Under the pieces are notes generated by a model, which was given only the letters and a program-made list of their open reading frames with translations, was not told the origin of the DNA and did not search any database. 64,000 nt of DNA from Trachelipus rathkii. Taxonomy: Eukaryota > Arthropoda > Malacostraca > Isopoda > Trachelipodidae. A program made the translations under genes and the position numbers. The stretch is from positions 20,295 through 84,294 of the forward strand of contig JABUQX010022859.1 in assembly GCA_015478945.1 (NCBI GenBank), given 5' to 3'. Position 1 is the stretch's first letter. Each line of letters opens with the position of its first letter. Shown piece after piece: positions 26,401 through 39,000 of the stretch.

Positions 26401-26740
26401 TTTCAAAAAATTTTTTTTTTTAAATTTGTCAAAAATTTTCTTTTGAGTATACAAAAAAATTATCTAAGTGTAAAAGATGCATCTAGCCCGACTGTACAAG
26501 CTCTGAAAATTTGATGTTGATCCGGTAAGTAAGAAAAAAATAATCATCTTCACTTTTCCAAAAATTCAAACGTTTGAAAAAGTGAAATATTGAGATATTT
26601 TTTTTCCTACTTGTCCGATCAACATCAAATTTTCAGGGCTGTATAGTCGGGCTAGAGGCATCTTTTTTACTTAGATAATTTTTTGGTATACTCAAAAGAA
26701 AATTTTTTAAAAATTTTCAAAATTTTTTTTTTGAAATGTT
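26401..26740. repeat. Large imperfect hairpin
   Basis: The left arm, about 26408-26545, holds TTCTTTTGAGTATAC, GATGCATCTAGCCCGACTGT and TGAAAATTTGATGTTGATC. The right arm, 26600-26735, holds their reverse complements: GATCAACATCAAATTTTCA, ACAGTCGGGCTAGAGGCATC (ATAGTC in the sequence) and GTATACTCAAAAGAA. The loop 26550-26595 is itself palindromic (TTCAAACGTTTGAA). No protein was recognised. Confidence 0.85.
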
Positions 26741-26764
26741 CCAAAACACAATCCAAAACTATGC

Positions 26765-26865
26765 ATGATACAAAAATTATCTAGTAACAATGTGCATCTC
26801 TCCCGGACTAATAATGCCCCTGAAAATTGCATCCACCTCGCACGAACAAGAAAAAAAATTAATCG
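26765..26865 (+). repeat. Diverged direct copy of the hairpin arm
   Basis: AAAATTATCTAGTAACAATG, TGCATCTCTCCCGGACTA and CCTGAAAATTGCATC keep the order of the left arm of the hairpin at 26455-26530. Three copies of the module therefore lie in 0.5 kb in orientations +, -, +. Confidence 0.55.
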
Positions 26866-27289
26866 CAATTTTCATTTTAAAATCCAAAAAAAGTGTGTTT
26901 TGAAAATTGGACAACGCTAGCACAAGCAAAACTCAAAAAAATCGAAAAAGTAACGTTTATAATAATATATAGTAAGAAAAACATATTATGCTATCAACGT
27001 TTGAAGTCATTCGGAAAAAAATCTGAAAGTTGTTAAGAAATGTCAAAACATGGTTTTTGAAAAAATTAGAAAGTTCTGAAAACAGAATGACCTACAGACA
27101 TCATGAAAAACAATCTAAAACGACGTTAAGACAAAAACAGCTACATTGGTGTTTATAGGGTAAAATCGGCAGATAATTCCGAATTTTATGTTCATTTTTA
27201 GGGGGAGTGAAAATTGGGCTTAGCGTGAACCGAAAATTGGATCTTCCCCTAATTTTAAAAGTAAATATCAGGATGGATTGGAAAGGTGT
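26866..27289. other. No feature recognised
   Basis: A+T-rich sequence continuing from the hairpin repeat, probably part of the same unidentified repeat, as it shares its A-run texture. Confidence 0.4.
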
Positions 27290-27650
27290 ATGTTTCATAA
27301 AGTAGGGTAGTCCTTCTCACAACAGCTAGGTCACAGGCCAGAGACTCGCACAACTTCCCGGACCCCACCCCGTAGGGTAGCTGTAGATGTGACCTCAAAA
27401 GATCTTCCCGGAACTCCACGCCGGCCTCCCACCCGTGAACCACACGGAACCTAAATAACTTCACGTTGAGCCCCGAGATTATACGCCAAAATGCAGGACA
27501 GCCTCAAGGTTCGGGTCCCCCAGAATTGGCGGCCCAGTCAAAGACGAAAAGGACCGGTTTTTAGCCTGCATCCTCATCCACGGGGAAGTGTGAGGTGGGC
27601 TGAAGACCCTAGTCACTGGAAGGCCCAAGAGGCTGTGATAGGAAAAATGG
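27290..27650 (+). repeat. Dispersed repeat, copy 2 (copy 1 at 4290-4690)
   Basis: It shares the ordered words given for copy 1, including AGATTATACG, GCAGGACAGCCTC, AAGGTTCGGGTCCCCC, GGCGGCCCAG and GACCGGTTTTTAG. It is in the same orientation and has a GC content well above its surroundings. Confidence 0.65.
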
Positions 27651-29178
27651 GAAGATAACTTCTTTCAAATTAAGTATACATAAACGGTCTGGGAGGAAGT
27701 TCAAAAAAAAAAATTGCAATGGAGGAAGAGGATTGAAAGATACAGACAATTAATTCGAAATGAGGTGAAATAAAGAAGATTAAAAGATTACATATGTGAC
27801 AAATGCACATACCAGTGCTGGGGCTGGAGGTTGCACATGTCAATCAATGAGATTTATATGGGACAAAAGAAAATATAACATATAACACCCTGACAAGAAC
27901 ATACAATACAATACAATATAAGGCCTAGTATATATATATAATAATATATTATATAAGTATAATAATATATATAAGATATAACACACTCAAAAATTAATAT
28001 ATATAATAATATATAATATAGATATATATATAATATACTATATATATATATTATATATATAACTATATATAATTAATATATATATATATAATATATATAT
28101 AATATAGTAGTAATATATAATATAAATAAATATACTATATATAATATTAATATATATATAAATAAATAATAATATATATATATATATAGATATAATATTA
28201 TATAACCGGTATATATATATAGTATAATATAATATAATATAATATATATATAATATATACATATATATATATAATATATAATATATCTAATATATAAATA
28301 TATATATATTATATATATATAATATAAATATATATATTTACATATAATAATATATAATATATATATAATATAAGTATATATATATATAATATATAATATA
28401 ATATAATATATAATATATATAATATATATATATAAAATATATATATATATATATAATATATTATATAATGATATACCGTATATTATAATATATATATATA
28501 CTATATATAATAATTAGATAATATAATATATATATATATATATAATATATATATAATAAATATTATATATAAAAATATATATATATATATATATATAATA
28601 ATATATATTAATATACCGTATATATAGAATATATAAATATATAATATAAATTATATATAAATTATAAAATAGATTATATATAATATATATATATATAATA
28701 TAATAAGTTAAAAATATATAATATATATATATATAGTATAATATTATATATATATATTATAAAGTAAAAGTGTAGGGAGGTTGACTCGCGACTCTCATGC
28801 GAGCAGACGCTGGATCAATCCTTCCGCGTATTCAGTTGGAAGTTTATCTTCCTGGGCATAGAATTGAAAACGCGAGATCTTGCGAACGACGGTGGTGGCC
28901 GCTGGTATGATGCCGGCCTAAAGTTTGATTTCCTGTATCTCCCGTGTTACCCTCTGAAAAGGATAAAGCACGTTAAATAGAAGTTCTAAATAATAGTAAT
29001 ATATATATATAATATATAATAATATTATATATATTATATATGAATATAATATATATATATATTAGATATATATATAATATATATAATATATAATATATAT
29101 ATATATAAAATATATATATAAATATATATAATATAAAATGCAGCCTCCTCACACGATTGGATGGGGTGAGCGTAGCAT
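27651..29178. repeat. A/T dinucleotide-rich region with a GC island
   Basis: Imperfect AT/TAA repeats fill about 27930-28762 and 28995-29138. Between them, 28765-28990, lies a GC-richer unique stretch (CGCGACTCTCATGCGAGCAG and so on) with no recognised gene. Positions 27651-27925 hold nothing recognised. Confidence 0.8.
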
Positions 29179-29496
29179 CAGGAGGCACGTAAAAAAATCA
29201 AATGAAAAAATATCAACTGATTTTTTTACTTGATTTTTTTTAACATGAAATCATAATTTTTTGATTTTATTGATTTTTTGATTTTTTTAATTTTTTTATA
29301 TTTTTTTATTATTTTTTTTTTTTAATTTAAGTGATTTAACTTCAATAGAAAGAAAAAATAAATAAAACAATTATAGTTATGAAGATTTTTAACACTTTTT
29401 TTTCAATTCCAACAAACTAAATTGCTGTAACCATAAAGTCGTAAAACATTCTTTAGTGTTGCTGTTCATTGTTTCCATGAAGATTTTGAAACCCAC

Positions 29497-30275
29497 TGTA
29501 AGAAAATTTATTCTTGAATAAATCTTCCTATTTTCCCTATTAATTGCTTTTTATAAAACTAAGGGATTAAAATAGTTAAAAAATTTAAGGAAATCTTTTC
29601 ACCCGGTTTTTTTCACTAAGATTAGAGACTTCTTGGAATTTGGAAATTATCGTTGTTATTTGGCAACAATACACGGACGAAGCTTAAAGATAACAACAAA
29701 AGTAGAGTAGTAATAAAAAAATGGTTAACGCGAAAAATTTAAATCTGCTAGTGACGCGAGGTTTTTGTAAGCGAAAGCATTAAGAATATTATATACAGGG
29801 ATAATAATGAAAAATAAGTAAACGTTTTGTGTTATGTTATTCAACAATAGTTTCTGGTTCAGGTAATGATGAAGGTATTATTATTAAATAGAGAATTTTA
29901 GTTCCCAAACGGAAATTAGGCCTGGAGCTTTCTTTTATTCTACTTTACCCTTTCTCTATCGCAGCCCCTTCTCCCTACCTGGTTTTATTTTGGGCATTTC
30001 TCTATGCCTAGAATTCTATTTAAACCTTGACTAGAAAATAGAATATTTGTTTAATTTCCTTAAGCCTTATACTTTACAAGGCGTCGCTCCAAGTTTATTT
30101 CTTGAATCATTAATTAAAACCTATATCTTATATAATTAGGTGAGTTTCTAACTTTAGTTTGTACTGAAGCACAATATGCGCGCTAGATTTGAATAATTGT
30201 AATATTGTCAAAATACGATTCTAACATTACTTAAATTTCATTCCTTATCTTTTGTTTCCAACAACATTTCCAACA
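29497..30275 (+). repeat. 5' LTR of the BEL/Pao-like element
   Basis: It starts TGTAAGAAAATTTATTCTTG and ends AACATTTCCAACA. It matches 33323-34124 in order through AACTAAGGGATTAAAATAG, ACCCTTTCTC and TTCTCTATGC-TAGAATT, with many small indels. Confidence 0.85.
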
Positions 30276-30483
30276 TCGGTTTCCAAGAAATAAACAAGAC
30301 AGGTCGTCTAATTTTAATTGTCCCCTATCGGCTTATGCATTTGAATCAAAAATCATTACTCACCATATAGTTTATGAAATTTCCTTGTTACTGTGGAGAC
30401 AGCGTCGCTAAATTGAATTAACACTGTAACGTAATTGTCTTTTGCAAAATATATACTCACTTTATACTTTTTGCCATGGCGAG

Positions 30484-31900
30484 ATGGAAGTTGCCAATAA
30501 CGTAATCATTCCCGTCATTGTAGAACGAGATGATTTAAAAAGAAGGTGGAGGCTATCATAGCTAGATTAAAAACTAGCGGTAGTCCTTCCTTTATGTAAA
30601 GATAATGATCTGAATAAAAAGTTATTTAAAAGTCTTTGGAAAAAGAACAGATAAATGTATTTATCAAATAAACTTAAATTAAAACTCTTATGAAATGTTT
30701 AAAATTGAGCGTAAAAACACTTTTGATTATAAATTAGATTAAGAGGAACAGATTTCCACTTTATCTGACAACTTAACAAAGCCTAACAAACTCTCAATTG
30801 CAAGCGAAACTCTGATGCCTTCCTTGCAAGCCCGATTGTAGGCCCTAGTTCTAATGTTTCGAAGAGGGCAGTGTCAATTTTAAACCTTTCAAGGTGGGCC
30901 AAAAAGTAGCTCTTCAGATAGAGAAGTTGAAGGTGATGAATCAGATAAGTTAGCATTTTCACGCTTTCTTAGCAAAATTTAAAGCCGTAATAGAACGGGA
31001 ATCCTGTTACCAAATGAGAGAAGCGATAATTGGATAAGCAATACTGTGAGATTGGCCTATGAAATGATAACATTTGAATCCAAGGCCCTCTAATTACCCC
31101 TCATTGCTTAGGCATGTTTAAAGACTGAATTTCTCGACCGAGATTTCATAGTAGAGAAAATAATTGTTAGGCTATTAGATATTTCTCCTCCTTCTGAAGA
31201 TAATTTAGTTGAGGTGAAATCCTTTCTTAATGAGGTTAAGGCTTTAGCATATGATTTGAAGTCTTATGGATTAGATTTCCTTGCTCCTGATACTGCAGGT
31301 TTTAAAATGATTAGTTCACTCGTAGTTAATAAATTACCTCCTAGGTTTATAAATTTGTTAATCGATAAGACACTAACTAATTACCCAAGTATAAATGACG
31401 TGTTTGAGAATTCGTCTACCTTAATGAAACGCTTGGAGCTGATGCAGAGATCTCAGCCTAAGCTTGAAAATAATAACGTAGGGAATAATAGATTTGGCAG
31501 ACGCAAGAGTAATTATCATGATAACCCTAATAATAATGGTTAAACATAAGAAATTTAAACAATAGTAAACCGAATACATAGTGAGCCAAATGACCATCAT
31601 CTCCACGATCTCCTCCTCTTTTCATCTGACTCCTCCCCCTTTCCCTTGAAAAATTTTAACACTAAAGTCTGTCCAATCACTGTTCCTTACAGAGGAAATG
31701 CAGCTTTCCCATGTAGAATTTTGCAGTCATGGGCAGGTCATAGCAGTGAATAAATGTACCGAATTACCTCCGAACGAAATATTGAGTCTATGCTAGAACG
31801 CTGTAAGCTACACTATGTTGAGATTCTGCTCGTATGCATGCATGCTCTGATGATTATCCCTGGTAACAACGACAAGTAATTGTAGACTATCCAGCAGGTA
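30484..31900 (+). pseudogene. BEL/Pao-like gag, broken
   Basis: The start is ATG at 30484 (MEVANNVIIPVIVERDDLK), followed by frame changes. A clean open part runs from 31136 to 31541: DRDFIVEKIIVRLLDISPP, SFLNEVKALAYDLKSYGLDF, MISSLVVNKLPPRFINLL and LMKRLELMQ, ending in an Asn/Arg-rich tail. The 'L..LKSYGLD...L..LVV.KLPP' pattern resembles the DUF1759 gag region of BEL/Pao. Near 31705-31860 a cysteine/histidine stretch (CRFCSHG, then ERCKL) suggests zinc knuckles in broken frame. Gag packages the element's RNA. The frames may be broken by sequence errors. Confidence 0.65.
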
Positions 31901-33322
31901 CTGCTAACTTCGAACGCACATATCTGCGTTTGTGCGTAAAAGGGCAACAAATAGTTCTATAATAATATGCCGCATTAGATTAGTTAGTTTATAGTATTTA
32001 GTTTAAGGAATTTTAAGCTTGTTTATGCTTAAAATGTTGTAAATTACTTTCGCTTAGGATCCTATTATTGAATAAGTATCCTCTCTTTGCACTTAGGCCT
32101 AATAATTTATTTATGCTGTAAATTTATAAGAATCGGTGATGGAACACTTTTGCTCTACTATTACCTAACTTATTGTGCTAGTGCATGAAGCATATTTTTT
32201 AAATACTTTAAACATTACTCATGCATTATTAGGCTTATTTTAGAATAAAATTTCCTTTGTACCTTTAACTTAGATGAATTACATATGTTTTTTAACATGA
32301 CAACGATTGGCCATGTGGCTTTTAACGTCTACATTAACGATCATAAAATTAAATGTTCCCTTAAGATTGATTGTAGCCTAAGGGCTTAAAAAAAAAAAAA
32401 ACTTATTTGACATTACATATGTTTGTTTATTTTTGCATTTGGCCATCGGCTTCCTTAAAAAAAAAAATAAATACTGACTCAATGTGTGGTTTTGAGTGTT
32501 AAAAAAAAAAGATTTGCTTTGAATTTCATTAATTCTGGTTTAAACTGGTTGCATATTGCAACAGACAGTGCTACTTATACTCCCTAGTTCCTCGTCTTTC
32601 TCTGGTTTTACAACAAGTGCCTTTAGCCTATAGCACAAAACATGGTTCTCAAGCTAAAATCTTTACTTGTTAAAATTTTATTTGACGTTACATTAGAACC
32701 ATCGGCTCTTAAAAAAATAATATACTTTTTGACCCAGATGTGTCCAAGAACAATAACAAGAAAAAAGAAGAAATTTCTGGTAACCTTTTAACCATTAATG
32801 CTGATTTAAACGGTTGCACCACAATGCAGTTAAACTATAACTACCATTCCTTTTTGTCCTCGGTTACAACAATGTTTATTATATCACAAACAGGTTTCAG
32901 AGATAAAATCTTACTTTGAAGTTTTACTTTGCTCTATTTATTTTGATTTACAATACTAGTTCCTATTGGACTGTTTCAATTATATTGAATAACTTTTAGT
33001 CCTGAATTTCCTTAGTGATTACCGATATTTTGAATAATTTTGCTAAAGATCTGTACAAATATGGCTTTGATCTTCATGTTTAGTTAACTATAATACTTAA
33101 TCGGTCTCTTGCATATGAAGTTAATATTGTGTTACTAGAATAGTCTGGCATGCATCGCTGGACTTATTTTGGAGTTTATTTTACTGCACTGTTGCTCGGA
33201 TCTGACAATTGTGTTTTTATAAATTGCTTGCAACTTTGAAGCACAGCTCCCTAATTGCTGTAAGGCATAGGACAACATTTCTCTAAGTGTCTTTTTCTTC
33301 ACAAATTCTTTTTGTTGGAAGT
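31901..33322. other. Interior of the BEL/Pao-like element without pol
   Basis: No enzyme block was found. About 280 bp is repeated in tandem: 32395-32685 and 32686-32935 share TTTATTTGACRTTACATTAG, CATCGGCT-CTTAAAAAA, GGTTGCA and GTTACAACAA words. A phrase near 32330-32370 (YINDHKIKCSLKIDCSL) faintly recalls an aspartic protease but is too weak to call. Confidence 0.5.
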
Positions 33323-34124
33323 TGGATAGAAATATTATTCTTGAATTTACAATCTTCCTATTTCCTATTAATTGCTTGTTAATAAAACTAAGGGATTAAA
33401 ATAGTGTACAAAATTTAAGGATATTTCTGTCACCCGTGTTTTTTTCACGATGATTTAGAAATTTTGTTTGGAAATACTTTTATTCGTAAAATTGGGGGAC
33501 AGCGTCTTACAAAGATAAAACAAAAGTAGAGACTTATAAAAAAATGGTTTAACGCGGAAAAAGTTTAAAAATTCCTTGCTATGAGCGAGTTTTGTAGCGA
33601 AGCCTATTAAAATATTTATACTGTTATACTAATGAAGAAAAACGTAACGTTAAGTAATTAATTAATGAACAATAGGTTCTGTTCAGGTAAGATCGAGGTA
33701 TTATGTATAAAGAGAATTTATCGCCAAATCGTAAGTAAGGCTCTGGAGCTTATTCTTTTATTCTACTTTAACCCTTTCTCAATCCTAACCCTATCTCCCT
33801 AAGCTGGTTTGTCGTTGGGCAATTTCTCTATGCATAGAATTATTTATCTATCTTACTTTGAGACTAGAAAATTACGCTAAACTACTTATCACGATACCTA
33901 AGCCTTATATTACAGGGCGTCGCCTCCAAGTTAATTCTTGGAAACAATTAATAAAACTATATTATGAATATATGTGTGAAGTTTTTTACTTTAATTTGTT
34001 AGACTTTAAGCAAGAGCGCTAGATTGAATAATTGATTAATAGGCGATCCTTCTTTACAGGAGTAAGCAGTTCACTCAACTGCTCTAATTTGCACTAGAAA
34101 GTTCTGCCAAGAACATTTCCAACA
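33323..34124 (+). repeat. 3' LTR of the BEL/Pao-like element
   Basis: It starts TGGATAGAAATATTATTCTTG and ends GAACATTTCCAACA, aligned to the 5' LTR. It is followed at once by the interrupted host sequence, CGCACAGCTAGGGCC. Confidence 0.85.
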
Positions 34125-34179
34125 CGCACAGCTAGGGCCGTAGGGTTAACAAATTGAACTTAATGCCAGAGCAGACTTA

Positions 34180-34335
34180 TAATATATTGTTTTTGGAAAG
34201 TTCGTATGAAATTGGAGGCTTGGCCATTAATTTGAAATTGTCTACAATTTTGCAATTTCAGTGCTAAAGACAGAGATGCTGAAGAGGGCGCCAACGTAAG
34301 CAACGAGGAGGTATATTTTTGGCTTGAGGATAGAT
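34180..34335 (+). pseudogene. LINE thumb-domain relic, third copy
   Basis: ATTGTCTACAATTTTGCAAT, AGACAGAGATGCTGAAGAGG and GCAACGAGGAGGTATATTTT match 22235-22330 and 23090-23195. The satellite begins immediately after, as in the first composite element. Confidence 0.75.
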
Positions 34336-35640
34336 ATCCGTGAAGTTGTCTAATAGGCACCATGCGGCTCTAAAAAATATTCTTATTTATTAATATCGGG
34401 GTGGCTGGGACATTTAGAGGAGCTAAGTGACGGGCGTCTTAATTATTAATTGATCCGTTGGCTGGGACAGTCTAAAAAGGACCAATGCGGCTTTCTTAAG
34501 TATTAATTCTTAATTATTATGAGTGACTGGGACATTCTAGAGGGTCAATGAAGCTCTTAATTATTATTTAATTATTAATTATTATTTGCTGTTGACTGGG
34601 ACATCTAGATAGGCCCATGCGGCGTCTTAAGGCAAATCTTATTTATATTGATTTATGAGAGTTGAACTGTGACATTCAGAGGGGCCAATGCGCTTCTAAT
34701 ATTAATGTTTAACCAATTGGTTGACTGGAAGACAGTCTAAAAAGCACCATGCTGCTGCTCAAGTATTATTCTAATATAACTGATAATGACTGGGACATCG
34801 AGAGGGGTCAATGCGGAATTCGTAATTCTATTATTTTTAATTATTTAATTATTATTGGTCTGACTGGGACGCAAGTCTAATAGGCCAACGTCTCTTAAAG
34901 TATTATTCCATTATTATTTATAGGTTGAACAGGGACATTCTGCGAGTGGCCAATGCGGCTCTTAATGTTAATTTTAATTGGTTGACTGGGACATGCTAGA
35001 ATAGGACCATAGATAATCTAAGTATTATCTTATTATTATGAGTTGCACTGGCCTAGAGGGGTCAATGCGGCTAATTATTATTTTTTAATTTCTAATATAA
35101 GATATAGATATATATATAATTATATATATATATATATATATAGTATATTATGTATCTTATAATATATATATAATATATATATATATATAATATAATATAT
35201 ATATATATAAATAAATAAATAGAATATATATTATATTATTGGTTGACTGGGAAACAGTCTAAGATGGCTTATGCTGCTTTTTTAAGTATATCTAAATTTC
35301 ATTATATTATGGGTGTGACTGGACATTCTATAGAGGGCCAATAGCGGCTTCTTAATTATAATTTTATCTACATGGGACAACCTAAAAAAGGACCATGCGG
35401 CTCTTAAGTATTGTTCTTATAGTCATGGGATAACGGGACATTTAAAGGAAGAATTAATATTACTCTTAGTATTACTAATATTAGGGTTGACTGGGACAGT
35501 CAGATAGCCCATGCGGCTTCTGATATTAATTTATTTATAATATAATGATTGTTTGACATTCTAGAGGGCCCAATGCGGCTTTTTAAATTAATTTTAATTA
35601 TTATTATTGTGTCTACTTGGCGACAGTTATTAATGAAATT
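34336..35640 (+). repeat. Alternating two-type satellite, array 2
   Basis: About 18 monomers of 55-75 bp share GTTGACTGGGAC and ATGCGGCTTCTTAA-like cores. Type B (ATTCTAGAGGGGCCAATG) and type A (AGTCTA-ATAGG-CCATG) alternate through the array, starting B near 34403, A 34459, B 34527, A 34593, B 34665 and A 34723. An (AT)n insertion at 35105-35235 splits the array. Confidence 0.85.
35105..35240. repeat. (AT)n insertion in satellite array 2
   Basis: Imperfect AT and AAAT repeats. The satellite resumes with GTTGACTGGGAAACAGTC at 35241. Confidence 0.9.
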
Positions 35641-35779
35641 CCTTCTTCAAACTTATAATTACATTTAAATACATTAAATTATTAGTAAAGATATTCTAAA
35701 ATTGCGTAAATTTATGGTGAACAGGGACAACTCTAGATTGGATTCCGTCGTTAGTCTACTTACTCTTTCTCTACATATA

Positions 35780-35945
35780 GACTATATATATATTATATAA
35801 TATATATATATAAATATATATAATATATAATAATATAATATATATATATATAATATATATAATATAATATATAATACTAGATATATATATATATATATAT
35901 AAACTTATATATATATATATTATATAATATATATTATATATATAT
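35780..35945. repeat. (AT)n before the right end of composite element 2
   Basis: This occupies the same place as the (AT)n of the short element at 24457-24635, between the satellite-like relic and the GTGACGTCAC end block. Confidence 0.9.
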
Positions 35946-36055
35946 CTGCGTGACGTCACAAATCGGAAAAAATCAAAAAAATCAAAAAAAATCAAAAAAT
36001 CAATAAAATCAAAAATGATTTTTTTCTAAAAAAATCAAAAAAATCCCCAACCCTG

Positions 36056-39000
36056 GCTAACATGCACCAAAAATAGCATAGTTAAATATGGAAGAATATG
36101 ACCTATAGGTATTTTTGAAAGATTTTGTTGAGCTTTGTTTTCTCATAATTCCAAGATTAGGAAAGCTTTGTAGTATTTTTTTAATAAAAATGTAAAATAT
36201 TTTTATGAAAAATTCTCAATATATGTTAATATTGCTGGTCTTAATTGCTAAACATTCTATTACTTATCTAATATTATTAATTGCAATAGAAGAAAATTCA
36301 TGATGCCTTATTCTCTTGGATTATGTTTTATATCTTTGTTTATCTTTTTATTTTTTTTTTATATACCAGTAATTTGAAATTATTTTTGAATAGTAATGAT
36401 TTTTTTAGTGAAAATTTACTAATTGCAAATTTTCTATTACAATCTTTGGATATTTTAAATTTCTTGTGCCACCATCATTATTCCCATAACTTATCATTAT
36501 AATTGTTATTCTGGAGATCTTAATTTTAACTTTAATAAAATTGTTTTGGGAAAATTATTTCTGGTGTGATATTTTTTCATTGTAACAATAGTTAAACTAC
36601 TAAACTGTCTAATCAATTATCTTACGTTTAAATTATTTTCTGTGGAGGTAATAAAATAATTCTTATTTAAGAATACCTATTATTGCAATTCGTATCTTTA
36701 TATTGAAGTCAGGGATTGCAAAGTGATATCCTAGTAAGTTTCGTAATTCCTTCTATGGTAAGTTGTATGTGTGTGTGTGATTCTCTCTCTGTGTAAGTGA
36801 GTCTCTTTCTCTTTCATTATAATTACATTATCAACACAACCCTTTTTTTTATATGATAGAAGGTTGAGCGAAGTGTAATTTGTTTCATTGGAGTTGCAAA
36901 CTCTTCTTTATTTCTTGCAAAAAAAAAGTATCAATTCAAATCAAACTCATTTTAGAATATTGCTTTAAATGTATGTACTTTAAAATACTTTCCTTACAGT
37001 TTCCGGCTACAACTAGCTTCTATTCTCAAACAAGACAAACAAATTTTACCATCAAGGTCAATTCCGACAAATGCAAAATTTACTCTAATACTGTTAAGTT
37101 ATCTAAATATACAAATGAAAATTATTAGTTTTTTTTATTTCTTTTGGTCGGTTGCTTACTTCCAGTAACTTTTATATTTTACCTTTATAAAATTACATAA
37201 CTCAACTTCTCATGATACGGATGCAGTGATAAGATACAAGTATCATCAAATATACGCTATCCGACTATTCTTCCGTAGTCCTATAATTTAAGAACTATTT
37301 TAATCAATACACAGAAACCAACCGAACCCTTCTCCCCGCCAGTCAGCGGCTATCCTGGTTTAGAAACCAACTCTAGTTTAGGATTTCTTGACGAAAGGGG
37401 GTTGATGGAGAAAGTTTCAGAAACTATCATATCTTAAACTTAGTGAAGAATTTAGCAACTAATATAAACTTCAGATGCTTATACTAACTTTGGTATTCCA
37501 AATTCATTTAAAATTTTAGGCAAGTAAATACTTTAGAAGAGAACATCGCTTTTAAACGACCCCAAAACTTTAACTTGAATGTAAAACCATTTGCTAATTG
37601 TTGTTAATGAAACAAAATAATAATGTAAAATTTATTATATTAAAAAATATATAACATACAAAAATAACTTTCGAAAAGTAAAAAATATTCGACGAAATAA
37701 TAAATTAATAATAATAATAATAATGATGACTAGAAAATAAATCGTATAAAATACATTAAATAATAAATATTTCATTTTAAATTAACTTTTGGTCTTGGCA
37801 TTGGTACCAACCTTCACTACCACCACAATTAACTTCCCTATTATAAAGAATCGACAACTTTTAATAAGGGTATCGCCAGCCACAGCTTTACCTTTATATA
37901 ATTACTTTACTACTCTCTCCTTCTCCCCTAAAATCCTAAATTGGAAATAGGAGAGGACAAACCTACAACCACCAATAAAACTACCAAATTTACCAAAAAA
38001 TAAAGCCATACTGTCTTACAGAAAAAAAAAAACAGTCACTTTAATGTAGTTTCGTCATTAATTAATGTAAATTTGCTACTTTAATAAATAAATAAAAATC
38101 CAATAATAATAATAATAAAACAACCAATTTATTACAATAAAAAGGCTGGTTTGTTAGCCAAGTCAGCGTATGAAGACATGTCTGGTTAGTTAACAATTCT
38201 GTTTTTTCATCTAGCAAAAGTAGTTTCTTTCATCATCCGAATTTAAAAAGACCAAAATCTTTAAACACTAACCCAATTATAAATATATATTTTTATCACC
38301 ATCTTTCCATGGTTACAACATTTTTATTATTATTCTCTCTCCAAGGTTACAACAAGCCTTCAAATACAATGTGTATAATTCAACCAATTTTAAATCTTTG
38401 GTTTTTAAAAATATTTTTCAACATTTGAACACTTTGTAGAATAGTGAAATAAAATGCCTTTTAACCAGAGTTAAGTATCCGAACCGGAGGTACAAATCTT
38501 TTTGGAGGGGGGAGGGGAGGGAAAGAGCAAGAAGATTTCTTGAGTGAAGTCCGAGCCCCCATAATTTTAAAATTAAGTCAGAGTGAGATTTGAAAAAAAA
38601 AAAAATACTGGCTGAGCAGTCCCGCTTTCAACCACTCCTATAATCAACCATTAAGTAGACACTGCACCATTCTATCATCTAATAGAACATAACCATTTTT
38701 TTTTCTTACAACTATAATAAACTTATCAAAACCTTTATTTCAATTCTAACCTTATAAAGATAACAGTAATATTAATAATAATAATAATTACATCAGGTAC
38801 CTTATTATTGCACTTAAAGCTGAATATGGTCAATATAAAAAAAAATTTTTTTACTTAAAAAAGAATCTCAAAAGAATTACGATGTCATCTAACCAATTAA
38901 AACAAAGAATAAAAATTCAATTTAACTACGGATTAGTATATTTTATTATAAAAGTAAACGCTTTTCATAACTTGCATGTCAATAGAAACAGATTAAAACC

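Larger units (their letters stand above)
29497..34124 (+). mobile_element. BEL/Pao-like LTR retrotransposon, non-autonomous, nested
   Basis: Two long terminal repeats (29497-30275 and 33323-34124) enclose 3.05 kb. The flanks CCCAC and CGCAC form a probable 5-bp target duplication with one difference. The host sequence GAACCCAGAGCTAGGGCC, known intact at 21973, is split exactly here. The interior has a decayed gag and about 1.4 kb without any reverse transcriptase, integrase or RNase H block, so the element appears to depend on another for movement. Assignment to BEL/Pao rests on the gag only. Confidence 0.8.
29179..36055 (+). mobile_element. Composite hAT-like non-autonomous element, copy 2, interrupted by an LTR element
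   Basis: It begins CAGGAGGCACGTAAAAAAAT (a decayed CAGGGATGGCACG) and ends AATCCCCAACCCTG at 36055. Parts in order match copy 1: A/T-rich left end, ACATTCTTTAGTGTTG, a GAACCCA/AGCTAGGGCC junction (split by the LTR element), LINE thumb relic, alternating satellite, a GGGACAACTCTAG relic, (AT)n and GCGTGACGTCAC. Without the 4.6-kb insertion the element would be about 2.25 kb. Flanking octamers (CGTAGCAT and GCTAACAT) are only loosely alike, so a target duplication is not shown. Confidence 0.65.

Noticed and set aside
29171..36063. 8-bp target duplication of composite element 2 (CGTAGCAT / GCTAACAT)
   Set aside because: The octamers differ by several changes and neither fits the usual hAT target pattern.
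37002..37128. Plus-strand open stretch after a good acceptor (FPATTSFYSQTRQTNF ...)
   Set aside because: No family recognised, no partner exon on the plus strand nearby, and A+T-rich sequence gives such frames by chance.
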